In this document: positions 33,134 through 40,744 of the stretch, piece by piece
How positions within the stretch are numbered: position 1 is the first letter of the stretch
Layout: each line of letters begins with the position of its first letter
NCBI GenBank assembly: GCA_963666895.2
Contig: CAXXNS010000001.1
Span: 186,001 to 250,000 of the forward strand
From: G963666895 sp963666895
GTDB lineage: Bacteria; Desulfobacterota; Desulfovibrionia; Desulfovibrionales; Desulfovibrionaceae
Length of the DNA stretch: 64,000 bases
Reading direction: 5' to 3'
Made by a program: the position numbers and the translations under genes
Notes under the pieces: generated by a model
What the model saw: the letters and a program-made list of their open reading frames with translations, nothing else
Database searches by the model: none
What the model was told of the DNA's origin: nothing

Positions 33134-33694
33134 ATGCCCCGAACCAGCCTGGACATAGAACGCGGCCCCGGGCGGCTGCGCATCCTCATGGGCGACCTGA
33201 CCCTGGAAGACGCCGACGCCATCGTCAACGCGGCCAACCCTGGCCTGGCCGGAGGCGGCGGGGTGGACGGGGCCATCCACCGGACGGCCGGGCACGACGA
33301 CCTGCAGCGCGCCTGCCAGGAGGCCATCGCCCGGAGGGGCGGTCCCCTGTCGCCCGGAGAGGCGGAGATCACCTCGGGGTTCCGGCTCACGGCCCGGTAC
33401 GTGATCCACGCGGTGGGGCCCATCTGGCGCGGCGGCGGCCAGGACGAGCCCGGCGCCCTGACCCGGGCCTACCAATCCTGCCTGCGCCTGGCCCGCGAAC
33501 ATTCCCTGGAGACCCTCGCCTTTCCGGCCATCAGCTGCGGGGTGTACGGCTTTCCCGTTGACCTGGCCGCGCCCCTGGCCCTGGCGGCCCTGCTGAACGG
33601 GCTGGAGCAGGGCCTGGTCCGCGAGGCGCGCATGGTCCTGCGCGGGGCCGAGGCCCTGTCCGCCTGGGTGGCGGCCGCGCAGCGGATGCTGTAG
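33134..33694 (+). CDS. Macro-domain protein (O-acetyl-ADP-ribose deacetylase-like)
   Basis: The 186-residue protein is a single macro domain: GDLTLEDADAIVNAANPGLAGGGGVDGAIHRTAG (adenine and diphosphate loops), YVIHAVGPIW and LAFPAISCGVYGFPVDLAA. These match the YmdB/MacroD class that removes ADP-ribose or hydrolyses O-acetyl-ADP-ribose. Length is usual. It stands just upstream of hslVU, probably by chance of operon structure. Confidence 0.92.
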   Translation: MPRTSLDIERGPGRLRILMGDLTLEDADAIVNAANPGLAGGGGVDGAIHRTAGHDDLQRACQEAIARRGGPLSPGEAEITSGFRLTARYVIHAVGPIWRGGGQDEPGALTRAYQSCLRLAREHSLETLAFPAISCGVYGFPVDLAAPLALAALLNGLEQGLVREARMVLRGAEALSAWVAAAQRML

Positions 33695-33722
33695 GAACAC
33701 ACAAGGAAAGACAGGAGAGACC

Positions 33723-34265
33723 ATGGAAATCAAAGGCACCACCATATTGGCGGTCAAGGATGAGACCGGCACGGCCGTGGCCGGCGACGGCCAGGTGACC
33801 CTGGGCCAGAGCGTGGCCATGAAGCACTCGGCCCGCAAGGTCCGCACCATCTACAAGGACAAGGTCACGGTCGGCTTTGCCGGAGCCACGGCCGACGCCT
33901 TCGCCCTGTCCGAACGCTTCGAGAAGAAGCTGGAGGCCTATTCCGGCAACCTGACCCGGGCCGCGGTGGAGCTGGCCAAGGACTGGCGCACGGACAAGTA
34001 TTTGCGCCGCCTGGAGGCCATGCTCCTGGCCGCGGACTCCGAGACCATTCTCATCATCTCCGGCACCGGCGACGTCATCGAGCCGGACGACGGCCTGGCC
34101 GCCATCGGCTCGGGCGGCCCCTTCGCCCTGGCCGCGGCCCGGGCGCTCAAACGCAACACGGACATGAACGCCGAGGAGATTTGCGCCAAGGCCATGGCCA
34201 TCGCGGCGGAGATGTGCGTGTACACCAACGACCAGATCACCATCGAGACCCAGAAAAAATCATGA
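33723..34265 (+). CDS. hslV: HslV protease subunit of the HslUV proteasome-like complex
   Basis: The 180-residue Ntn hydrolase has a five-residue propeptide (MEIKG) before the catalytic threonine T6 (TTILAVK). Other family blocks are VAGDGQVTLGQ, RKVRTIYKDKVTVGFAGATADAF and GSGGPFALAAARAL. A ribosome site AGGAGAG precedes ATG 33723. The stop overlaps the hslU start (ATGA, four bases), so the subunits are coupled. Confidence 0.97.
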   Translation: MEIKGTTILAVKDETGTAVAGDGQVTLGQSVAMKHSARKVRTIYKDKVTVGFAGATADAFALSERFEKKLEAYSGNLTRAAVELAKDWRTDKYLRRLEAMLLAADSETILIISGTGDVIEPDDGLAAIGSGGPFALAAARALKRNTDMNAEEICAKAMAIAAEMCVYTNDQITIETQKKS

Positions 34266-35629
34266 GCAACCTGACCCCCAGAGAAATCGTCTCCGAACTG
34301 GACCGCTACATCATCGGCCAGGACGCGGCCAAGCGCGTGGTGGCCATCGCCATGCGCAACCGCTGGCGCAGGCAGCAGGTCGAACCCGAACTGCGCGACG
34401 AAATCGCGCCCAAGAACATCATCCTCATGGGCCCCACGGGCGTGGGCAAGACCGAGATCGCCCGCCGCCTGGCCCGGCTGGCCGGGTGCCCCTTCCACAA
34501 GGTGGAGGCCACCAAGTTCACCGAGGTGGGCTACGTGGGCCGGGACGTGGAGTCCATGGTCCGCGACCTCATGGAGATCGGCGTGAGCATGGTCCGCAAG
34601 GAGGAAAACGACAAGGTCCGGGTCAAGGCCGAGAAGATGGCCGAGGAACGCCTGCTGGACCTGCTCCTGCCCGGATCCCGTCCGCCCCAGCGGGCCGGAT
34701 TCATGTTCGGCCGCCAGGAGGAGCCCGCGCCCGAGCCCAAGCCGGACGCCGACACCCGCCAGAAGTTCCGCCAGATGTGGCGCGACGGCCAACTGGACGA
34801 CAAGGACGTGGAGCTGGAGGTGGCCAGTCAGTCCGACCCGTCCGTGTCCATCATGGCCATCCCGGGCATGGAGGACGTGGGGCTCCAGATGCAGGACATG
34901 CTGGGCCGCATGTTCCCCAACAAGAAAAAACGCCGCAAGATGAAAGTCAAAGACGCCTACGAGGTGCTCATCCAGGAGGAGGCGGACAAGCTCATCGACA
35001 TGGACCGCGTCCTGGAAACGGCCAAGGAGCGCGTGGAGCAGGCCGGCATCCTGTTCATCGACGAGCTGGACAAGATCGCGGCCAGCGAGGAACGGCGAGG
35101 CGGCGGGGACGTGTCCCGCGAGGGCGTGCAGCGCGACCTGCTGCCCGTGGTCGAGGGCTGCGTGGTGAACACCAAGTACGGCATGATCAAGACCGACCAC
35201 ATCCTGTTCATCGCGGCCGGGGCCTTCCACTTTTCCAAGCCCTCGGACCTGGTGCCCGAGCTCCAGGGCCGCTTCCCCCTGCGCGAAGAGTTGGAGGCCC
35301 TGGGCAAGGACGAATTCTACCGCATCCTGACCGAGCCCAAGAACGCGCTCACCGTGCAGTACAAGGCCCTGCTGGAGACCGAGGGCATCCGTCTCGACTT
35401 CACACGCGAGGGACTGGAGGAGCTGGCTCAGGCCGCCGAGACCATCAACGAGGAGACCGAGAACATCGGGGCCCGCAGGCTGTACACCATCATGGAGAAG
35501 ATCCTGGCCGAGATCTCCTTCGAGGCCCCGGACAAGTCGGGCCAGGAGGTGCTCGTGGACCGCCAGTACGTCAAGGACCGGCTGGACGAGATCATCGAGG
35601 ACCGCGACCTGTCCCGCTACATCCTGTAG
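34262..35629 (+). CDS. hslU: HslU ATPase subunit of the HslUV protease
   Basis: The 455-residue AAA+ unfoldase feeds HslV. It has LTPREIVSELDRYIIGQDAAKR at the N-terminus, Walker A GPTGVGKTE, the pore loop FTEVGYVGRDVES, an intermediate I-domain (about 110-240), Walker B GILFIDELDKIA, and a C-terminus ending in RYIL that docks into HslV. It begins within the hslV stop codon and ends before a bidirectional terminator. Confidence 0.97.
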   Translation: MSNLTPREIVSELDRYIIGQDAAKRVVAIAMRNRWRRQQVEPELRDEIAPKNIILMGPTGVGKTEIARRLARLAGCPFHKVEATKFTEVGYVGRDVESMVRDLMEIGVSMVRKEENDKVRVKAEKMAEERLLDLLLPGSRPPQRAGFMFGRQEEPAPEPKPDADTRQKFRQMWRDGQLDDKDVELEVASQSDPSVSIMAIPGMEDVGLQMQDMLGRMFPNKKKRRKMKVKDAYEVLIQEEADKLIDMDRVLETAKERVEQAGILFIDELDKIAASEERRGGGDVSREGVQRDLLPVVEGCVVNTKYGMIKTDHILFIAAGAFHFSKPSDLVPELQGRFPLREELEALGKDEFYRILTEPKNALTVQYKALLETEGIRLDFTREGLEELAQAAETINEETENIGARRLYTIMEKILAEISFEAPDKSGQEVLVDRQYVKDRLDEIIEDRDLSRYIL

Positions 35630-35650
35630 CCTGGTCCGCCAAGAAACGTA

Positions 35651-35680
35651 AAAAAGGCCGCCCTCTGGGGCGGCCTTTTT
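35651..35680. terminator. Bidirectional terminator between hslU and tmcA
   Basis: AAAAAGGCCGCCC pairs with GGGCGGCCTTTTT in a 13-pair stem with a four-base loop. Each strand gives a stem followed by T-rich sequence, so it serves both convergent units. Confidence 0.93.
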
Positions 35681-35701
35681 GTTGGTGGTTGTAAGGCCGG
35701 C

Positions 35702-36160
35702 CTATTGCGCGGCCTCGCCCTCGGCGGCTTCCTCAGCGGCTTCCTCGGCCCCGCCCAGGGGCACGCCGTAGAAGTCCGTCTGCACGTGGCACTCGCCGCA
35801 GGCCACCGGGCCCTTGGCCTGGGCCTCGTGGCAGCCGATGCAGTTCTTGTGGAACACGCCGGGCAGCTCGTCCAGGCCGGAGCCGTCGCTCGGGCCGTGG
35901 CACTCGGTGCACTTCAGGTAGTCGTCGGCTTCGGCAAAGGTGCCGTCGTCGTTCTTGGCGCTGTGATGGCAGGGCAGGCAGCCGTCCACGCCATCATATT
36001 CCTCGTGGTTGATGTGGCTGAACACCACGGCCGGACGCTGCGGAGCGGCGAACCCGCCGTCCTCGGTGCCCAGGGTGATCTCGTCGTCCTGGGACAGGAC
36101 GGGCAGGACAAAGGCCAGGACCAGGGCCGCGGCAAGCAGCAGGGTGATTGTCTTTTTCAT
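35702..36160 (-). CDS. tmcA: Tetraheme cytochrome c3 TmcA (type II c3)
   Basis: The 152-residue periplasmic protein has a signal peptide (MKKTITLLLAAALVLAFVLP, cleaved about residue 23). It contains four CxxCH heme motifs (CLPCHH, CTECH, CIGCH, CGECH) and further His ligands (FSHINHEE). An acidic Ala/Glu tail ends the protein. TmcA is the acidic cytochrome c3 that takes electrons from the type I c3 pool and passes them to the Tmc membrane complex. ATG 36160 is chosen because it opens a proper signal peptide; the frame runs further 5' without one. Last gene of the leftward tmc unit. Confidence 0.92.
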   Translation of the reverse strand: MKKTITLLLAAALVLAFVLPVLSQDDEITLGTEDGGFAAPQRPAVVFSHINHEEYDGVDGCLPCHHSAKNDDGTFAEADDYLKCTECHGPSDGSGLDELPGVFHKNCIGCHEAQAKGPVACGECHVQTDFYGVPLGGAEEAAEEAAEGEAAQ

Positions 36161-36174
36161 GGCTTCACTCCCCC

Positions 36175-37506
36175 TTAGACCGCTTTGGTCTTGACCATGT
36201 TGGCGTAGATGATGTCGCCCAGGAACTTGAGGTCCATCTCCAGGTGGTAGCCGTGGATGATGTCTTCCAGTCCGCCGTGGCAGTTGTGGCAGGGGCTGAT
36301 GACCGTCTGGACGCCCATCTTCTTGACCCGCTCCAACTGCTCGGCCTTGACCCGGTTGCCCTCCACGCGCACGTTCTTGAACGGCGGGCCGCAGTTGATG
36401 ACGCCGCCGCCCGCGCAGCAGCAGTAGTTGTGCTCGCGGTTGGGCTCCATCTCGATGATCTCCTCGGCGATCTGGGAGGCCACGTAGCGCAGGTGATCCA
36501 TGAGGCCGCGGCCGCGAATCACGTTGCACGGGTCGTGGATGGTCACTTTGTCGACCTTCTCGGCCATCTTGATCTTGCCCTCGCGGAAGAGCTGGGCGAA
36601 GAACTCGATGGAGTGGACCACCTCGACCGGGAAGTCCCTCCAGCCGCACCAGCGGTTGCCCATGTCGTAGATCGAGCGGAAGGCGTGGCCGCACTCGCCC
36701 ATGACGATCTTCTTGGCCTTGAGCTCCTGGGCCTGCTCGAAGTGGGCCCGCTTGATGCGGCCCATCATCTCGTAGTCGCCCGTATACATGCACATGTCCG
36801 AGTTGTCCCAGCCGGGATAGGACGGCATGCACCAGTTGAGCCCGGCCTCATGGAAGATGGCCGCGGCCTGGTAGATGAGCTGGGTCCGGAACTTGGGCTC
36901 GGGTCCGATGACCGAGTACACGAAGTCGCAGCCTTCCACGTCCAGGGGGATGCGGATGTCCGGGAACTCGTCGCGGGCCTCTTCCTCCTGCCACAGCAGG
37001 GCGTCGGTCCACTCGTCGTCCTTGACCCACATCTGGTTGAAGGTTGCCGCGTGGGAATGGGCCGTGTCCTGGATGTACTGCGGGATGACGCCCAGCATGT
37101 GGCACATCCGCCGGACAACGCTCATGATGTAGCCGGTGTCGATACCCAGCGGGCAGTAGTGCATGCAGCGGCGGCAGAGGTTGCACTCGGTGTAGGCGAT
37201 CTGGGCCGCCTGGTAGATGAACTCCGGGCTGACCTTGCCCTTCTTGCTCAGGATCACGTCCATGGTCTGCGTGACCTTGCCCACGGGCGAATAGGTCGGG
37301 TCCCCGTCGTGGGACATGTAGAAGTGGCAGGCCTCGGAACACAGACCGCAATGCACGCAGGTCTCGTTGTAGACCTTGAGCTTGGCGCCGGTCTCGCCTT
37401 CCAGGACCTGTTTGATGGTCTTCTCGATCTTCTCCGGGGTCAGCTTGGCCACCCCCTCGATCAATCCGACGTCGTCGATCTTTCTATCAAACTTGAATTC
37501 TTTCAT
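36175..37506 (-). CDS. tmcB: Tmc complex iron-sulfur subunit TmcB (HdrD-like)
   Basis: The 443-residue cytoplasmic subunit has two 4Fe-4S motifs (CVHCGLCSEACHF near residue 50; CNLCRRCMHYCPLG near 105) and CCG-type cysteine clusters in the C-terminal half (NYCCCAGGGVINCGPP; SPCHNCHGG), as in heterodisulfide reductase HdrD. In sulfate reducers TmcB links the membrane subunit to cytoplasmic thiol/disulfide or sulfite reduction. Start ATG 37506 is well placed 18 bases after tmcC. Confidence 0.92.
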   Translation of the reverse strand: MKEFKFDRKIDDVGLIEGVAKLTPEKIEKTIKQVLEGETGAKLKVYNETCVHCGLCSEACHFYMSHDGDPTYSPVGKVTQTMDVILSKKGKVSPEFIYQAAQIAYTECNLCRRCMHYCPLGIDTGYIMSVVRRMCHMLGVIPQYIQDTAHSHAATFNQMWVKDDEWTDALLWQEEEARDEFPDIRIPLDVEGCDFVYSVIGPEPKFRTQLIYQAAAIFHEAGLNWCMPSYPGWDNSDMCMYTGDYEMMGRIKRAHFEQAQELKAKKIVMGECGHAFRSIYDMGNRWCGWRDFPVEVVHSIEFFAQLFREGKIKMAEKVDKVTIHDPCNVIRGRGLMDHLRYVASQIAEEIIEMEPNREHNYCCCAGGGVINCGPPFKNVRVEGNRVKAEQLERVKKMGVQTVISPCHNCHGGLEDIIHGYHLEMDLKFLGDIIYANMVKTKAV

Positions 37507-37524
37507 GGTCTGTTCTCCTGTCCG

Positions 37525-38187
37525 TTACCAGTCGCGGACCTTGCGCACGCCGCCGAACTCGGAGCCTATGTAGGCCCTCGTGAACAAGATGAAGATGGCG
37601 TGCGCCAGGCGCGTGAAGGGGATGAGGGCCAGCCAGGCCAGGCCGCACAGGATGTGCAGCACGATCATGACCTGGTAGTCGAAGATCTGGTGGTAGGCCA
37701 GGAAGCCGGTGATGAAGGGGCTGACCACGAGGAGCAGCACCCACCAGTCCTTGGCCCTGGACACGAAACGGACCTCCGGGATGAACAGCCTGCGGTAGGC
37801 GAAGAAGCCGCAGGCCGCGATGACGATGAGGGTCATGATGTCGGCCACGTCTGCGGGCAGGGTCCAGAAGAAGTCCACGCCCAGCCACTGCTGCCAGAGC
37901 ACCGCATGGCCCATCAGGAAGATGGGGGTGGCCAGCAGGCAGATGTGGAAGACGAAGGTGACCGCCGTGGTCACCGGGCTCCTGCGCCATCCCAGCGTAT
38001 AATAGGGAATGAGCCAGGCGAGGATGGACCGCAGCCCGTACTTCCAGCTCATGTACGCCTCGCTGGTGACGTCCTTGGTTTTGAATTTGTTGTACATGTA
38101 CACGAGGCGGTAGAGGGCCCCGAAAATCAGCACGCCCCAGCAAACCCAGGCCAGGGGACCGGTGATGAAGTCATAGATCGCGTTCAT
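37525..38187 (-). CDS. tmcC: Tmc complex integral membrane subunit TmcC
   Basis: The 220-residue protein has about five membrane helices (ITGPLAWVCWGVLIFGALYRL, VTTAVTFVFHICLLATPIFL, DIMTLIVIAACGFFAYRRLFI, WWVLLLVVSPFITGFLAYHQI, VMIVLHILCGLAWLALIPF). Several His lie within or near them (FHIC, YHQI, LHIL) and could ligate heme b, as in the NarI-like/DsrM family. It carries electrons across the membrane between TmcA and TmcB. It lies 10 bases after tmcD. Confidence 0.9.
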   Translation of the reverse strand: MNAIYDFITGPLAWVCWGVLIFGALYRLVYMYNKFKTKDVTSEAYMSWKYGLRSILAWLIPYYTLGWRRSPVTTAVTFVFHICLLATPIFLMGHAVLWQQWLGVDFFWTLPADVADIMTLIVIAACGFFAYRRLFIPEVRFVSRAKDWWVLLLVVSPFITGFLAYHQIFDYQVMIVLHILCGLAWLALIPFTRLAHAIFILFTRAYIGSEFGGVRKVRDW

Positions 38188-38197
38188 GGTCTCCCCC

Positions 38198-39454
38198 TTA
38201 GAAGTCTTTCAGGTCGGCCACGATGCGCACGAACTTGCCGCCGGTGACGCCCTTGACGAGCACCTTGGAGGAGTCCGGGCTGAACACCGGGTCAAAGGCC
38301 TGGTCGAAGTCCAGATTGAACGGCTTGCCGTCCACCAGGACGACCTGGCGGCCGCCCAGATCGGCCCGCACGGCCACGTGGGCGCTGTCCGGGCTGAACA
38401 CGGGGAAGAAGAGCATGTCGTACAGGCCGGACCAGACCTTGCCGTCCACCATCATGGAGTACTTGGCGTTCTTGTCGCGGCCGATGGCGGCGGCGCGCTC
38501 CCCGTCCGGGGACACCGTCAGGTCGATGACCGTGGCGAAGGACACGGACCAGGGGGCCTTGTTCTTGACCACCGTGAACTGGCCGAACTTCGGGGCGCAG
38601 ATGCCGAAGAAGTTCCTGCCGTCCGGAGTGACCTGCATGTGCCAGAGCTGGGTCCAGGTGGCGTCCCAGAAAAGGCCGGACTCGTCGGCCAGGCCCCACT
38701 TGCCGGCCTTGCGCACCGGAGCGAAGAACTTGCCCGTGGCCGGGTTGAAAACCGGCTCCCAGACACACTGGTAAACCGCGTCCCAGGGCTTGCCGTCCAC
38801 GGCGATGGTGTAGTCGTAGAGGTTGCGGCGCACCTGGGCGGCCACGCTGGAGCCGTCCGGGGTGAAGACCGGGGTGTAACAGTTGACGAACCGCTCGTCC
38901 CAGGCCACGCCGTCCACCGCGATGGTGAAGATGCCGGACTGGAACTTGACGATGTCGGCCTGGGCCATCTGGTCGGTCTGCACCGCGCAGGCGGTGTGCG
39001 CCCCGGCGACATCGGACGAAAACTGGTTGGCGTTTTCGTACACGGTCTCCCAGGACTGGCCGTTGAGGGTCATGCCGTACTTCATGTCCTGCTGCACGCC
39101 CGCGACAACGGAGTCGCCGGCGATGAAGGGCTTCATCACGAAGCCGTAGCCCTCTTCCCAGCGCTCGCCGTCCACGGCCACGGACCATTCCATGTCCTGG
39201 GACACGACCGCCATCAGCTTTCCGCTGGGCAGGTACAGGGGCAGGATGGCCTTTTCGTACCGATCCTCGCTCCAGATCTCGCCGTTGACGCTGACGCCGA
39301 ACTCGGCATCGTCGGTGCAGACCACCGCGGCCAGGCTCTCGCCGTCCGGGCTGGCGTGAAACTCTTCCACCCACTGGACCCCTTCGGCGAATTTGGCCGT
39401 GTTCACGACCTCTTTCTTGCCCGGGCTCCAATCCCATCCACTGGTATCATGCAT
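38198..39454 (-). CDS. tmcD: Tmc complex protein TmcD, Trp-rich WD40-like
   Basis: The 418-residue soluble protein is made of about nine repeats of the form ..VDG..W...Y......FSPDG..VAA.V.., a Trp-rich beta-propeller pattern (GEIWSEDRY, GERWEEGYG, GQSWETVYE, GVAWDERFV, GKPWDAVYQ). No signal peptide, so it is cytoplasmic or membrane-attached on the inside. ATG 39454 is chosen because GGAGG lies six bases upstream; ATG 39460 is immediately adjacent to the Shine-Dalgarno. It is the first gene of the leftward unit tmcD-C-B-A. TmcD is the least understood Tmc component. Confidence 0.88.
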   Translation of the reverse strand: MHDTSGWDWSPGKKEVVNTAKFAEGVQWVEEFHASPDGESLAAVVCTDDAEFGVSVNGEIWSEDRYEKAILPLYLPSGKLMAVVSQDMEWSVAVDGERWEEGYGFVMKPFIAGDSVVAGVQQDMKYGMTLNGQSWETVYENANQFSSDVAGAHTACAVQTDQMAQADIVKFQSGIFTIAVDGVAWDERFVNCYTPVFTPDGSSVAAQVRRNLYDYTIAVDGKPWDAVYQCVWEPVFNPATGKFFAPVRKAGKWGLADESGLFWDATWTQLWHMQVTPDGRNFFGICAPKFGQFTVVKNKAPWSVSFATVIDLTVSPDGERAAAIGRDKNAKYSMMVDGKVWSGLYDMLFFPVFSPDSAHVAVRADLGGRQVVLVDGKPFNLDFDQAFDPVFSPDSSKVLVKGVTGGKFVRIVADLKDF

Positions 39455-39570
39455 AACCATCCTCCAAAAAAACAAACACTAGGGGACCCAACATTACAAC
39501 AGCCGCACAGTCCGACTCAGGCAAGCCGGACACGTTATCCTGCCTGTGAAAATTGGCGCAAGCCTACACA

Positions 39571-39597
39571 AAAAACTGCGGAGAGAAAACAGTTTTT
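39571..39597 (-). terminator. Candidate terminator after the DRTGG-domain gene
   Basis: AAAAACTG and CAGTTTTT form an 8-pair stem with an 11-base loop; on the minus strand the 3' arm runs into TTTTTTG. The stem is A+T-rich, so it is probably weak. It lies about 30 bases after the stop at 39629. Confidence 0.5.
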
Positions 39598-39598
39598 C

Positions 39599-39628
39599 GG
39601 GTTTCATACCCGATTAGTATGAAAGCCC
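39599..39628. promoter_or_regulatory. Dyad TTTCATAC-N7-GTATGAAA upstream of tmcD
   Basis: A perfect 8-base inverted repeat (39602-39609 and 39617-39624) with a 7-base spacer is extended by GGG and CCC outside, one base offset. It lies about 145 bases before the tmcD start and directly after the stop of the next gene. Size and symmetry fit an operator for a dimeric regulator; it could also be part of the upstream gene's 3' end. Confidence 0.45.
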
Positions 39629-40693
39629 TCAGATTCCAACGTTCTCCAGCAAGCGGGCCATGTCCAGACTGCCCCCGACGAGCTGCACGCCGTGGGTTAC
39701 CTTGAGGGTATCCCTCAACTTGTGGCTGGACAAAATGTTCTCCATCTTCTTGGCCACGGTGTACGTATCCTCGCGCACGATGATGATGGGGGTCTCCAGC
39801 ACCTCGCTGCGGGTCAAGATGATGTCGTTGGGGTAGAGGTTGCCCGTCAGGATGAGGCAGGGACAGGAGCCCTCCAGGGCCACGAGCTGGACGTCGGAGC
39901 GGTCGCCGCCCACGATGATGGCCGAGTTCTTGTGGCGGCGGAAGTGGGTCATGAAGTTCTCCACCTGCATGGTGCCGATGAGGAAGTCCTCCACCACCCG
40001 GTCGGCCTTGTTGTGGGCCGAGATGATCTTGCCCGACAGCCGCCCGGCCAGGTCAGCCACCTTGATGGCCCCGAGCACCGGGTCCGAGGGGACCACGCCC
40101 AGCACGGGCACGCCCCGCTTCTCCAGGAACGGAATGAGCAGCTCGTTGGCCTCTTCCATATAATGTTCGGGCACGTCGTTGAAGATGACCCCGGCCAGGG
40201 CGTCGCCCATGGTGGCCTTGACCCGCAGGATGTAGTCGTAGCGGAGCTCGTTCTTGTAGCGGTCCACCAGGACCACCTTGCAGCCCAGCTCCTTGGCCAC
40301 CAGCGCGCCGTCCACGCCGCAGTAGGTGCCCGAGCCCAGGAAGGTGCCGGACCCGGCCACCAGCATGACGTCCTTGCCCTTGGACAGGGTGGCGTAGGCG
40401 TCCTTGATGGGGGTCATGAGGTCGCCGTGGCCGCCGGTGAAGGCCTTGACCCGGAAGTCGCGGGTGACCAGCACCGGGGTGACCAGGGACGGGTCCTGCT
40501 CCAGGCCGAGCACGCCCTGGACAAAGAAGGCGTCCTCGTCGCCCGGGCCGGCGCCGTCCAGCCGGGGCATGGCGCCCACGGGCTTCATGTAGCCCACGGA
40601 ATGCCCCTGGGCGGCCAGTTTGAGCCCCAGGGCCATGGTGATCAGATTCTTGCCGGAATAGCTGGACGTGGAACCAACGTAGATGCCGACCAT
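39629..40693 (-). CDS. DRTGG/BioD-like (phosphotransacetylase N-domain-like) protein
   Basis: The 354-residue protein starts MVGIYVGSTSSYSGKNLITM, a degenerate P-loop of the BioD/AAA_26 type (GSTSSYSGKN), followed by a DRTGG-like domain in the second half (VADLAGRLSGKII..., IIVGGDRSDVQLVALEG, NDIILTRSEVLETPIIIV). This pair of domains forms the regulatory N-terminal half of some long phosphotransacetylases; here the catalytic half is missing. It precedes the ADP-forming acyl-CoA synthetase on the opposite side of the reading direction (that gene is upstream, 51 bases away), so a role in controlling acetyl-CoA/acetate metabolism is a fair inference. GGAGG lies seven bases before the ATG. Confidence 0.85.
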   Translation of the reverse strand: MVGIYVGSTSSYSGKNLITMALGLKLAAQGHSVGYMKPVGAMPRLDGAGPGDEDAFFVQGVLGLEQDPSLVTPVLVTRDFRVKAFTGGHGDLMTPIKDAYATLSKGKDVMLVAGSGTFLGSGTYCGVDGALVAKELGCKVVLVDRYKNELRYDYILRVKATMGDALAGVIFNDVPEHYMEEANELLIPFLEKRGVPVLGVVPSDPVLGAIKVADLAGRLSGKIISAHNKADRVVEDFLIGTMQVENFMTHFRRHKNSAIIVGGDRSDVQLVALEGSCPCLILTGNLYPNDIILTRSEVLETPIIIVREDTYTVAKKMENILSSHKLRDTLKVTHGVQLVGGSLDMARLLENVGI

Positions 40694-40744
40694 GACGAAG
40701 ACCTCCCTCTCATGCCTCGATTGCTGTCATGCTACCCGGTCTGT

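Noticed and set aside
36161..36832. N-terminal extension of tmcA to about 376 residues
   Set aside because: It overlaps tmcB in another frame; ATG 36160 gives a normal signal peptide and cytochrome length.
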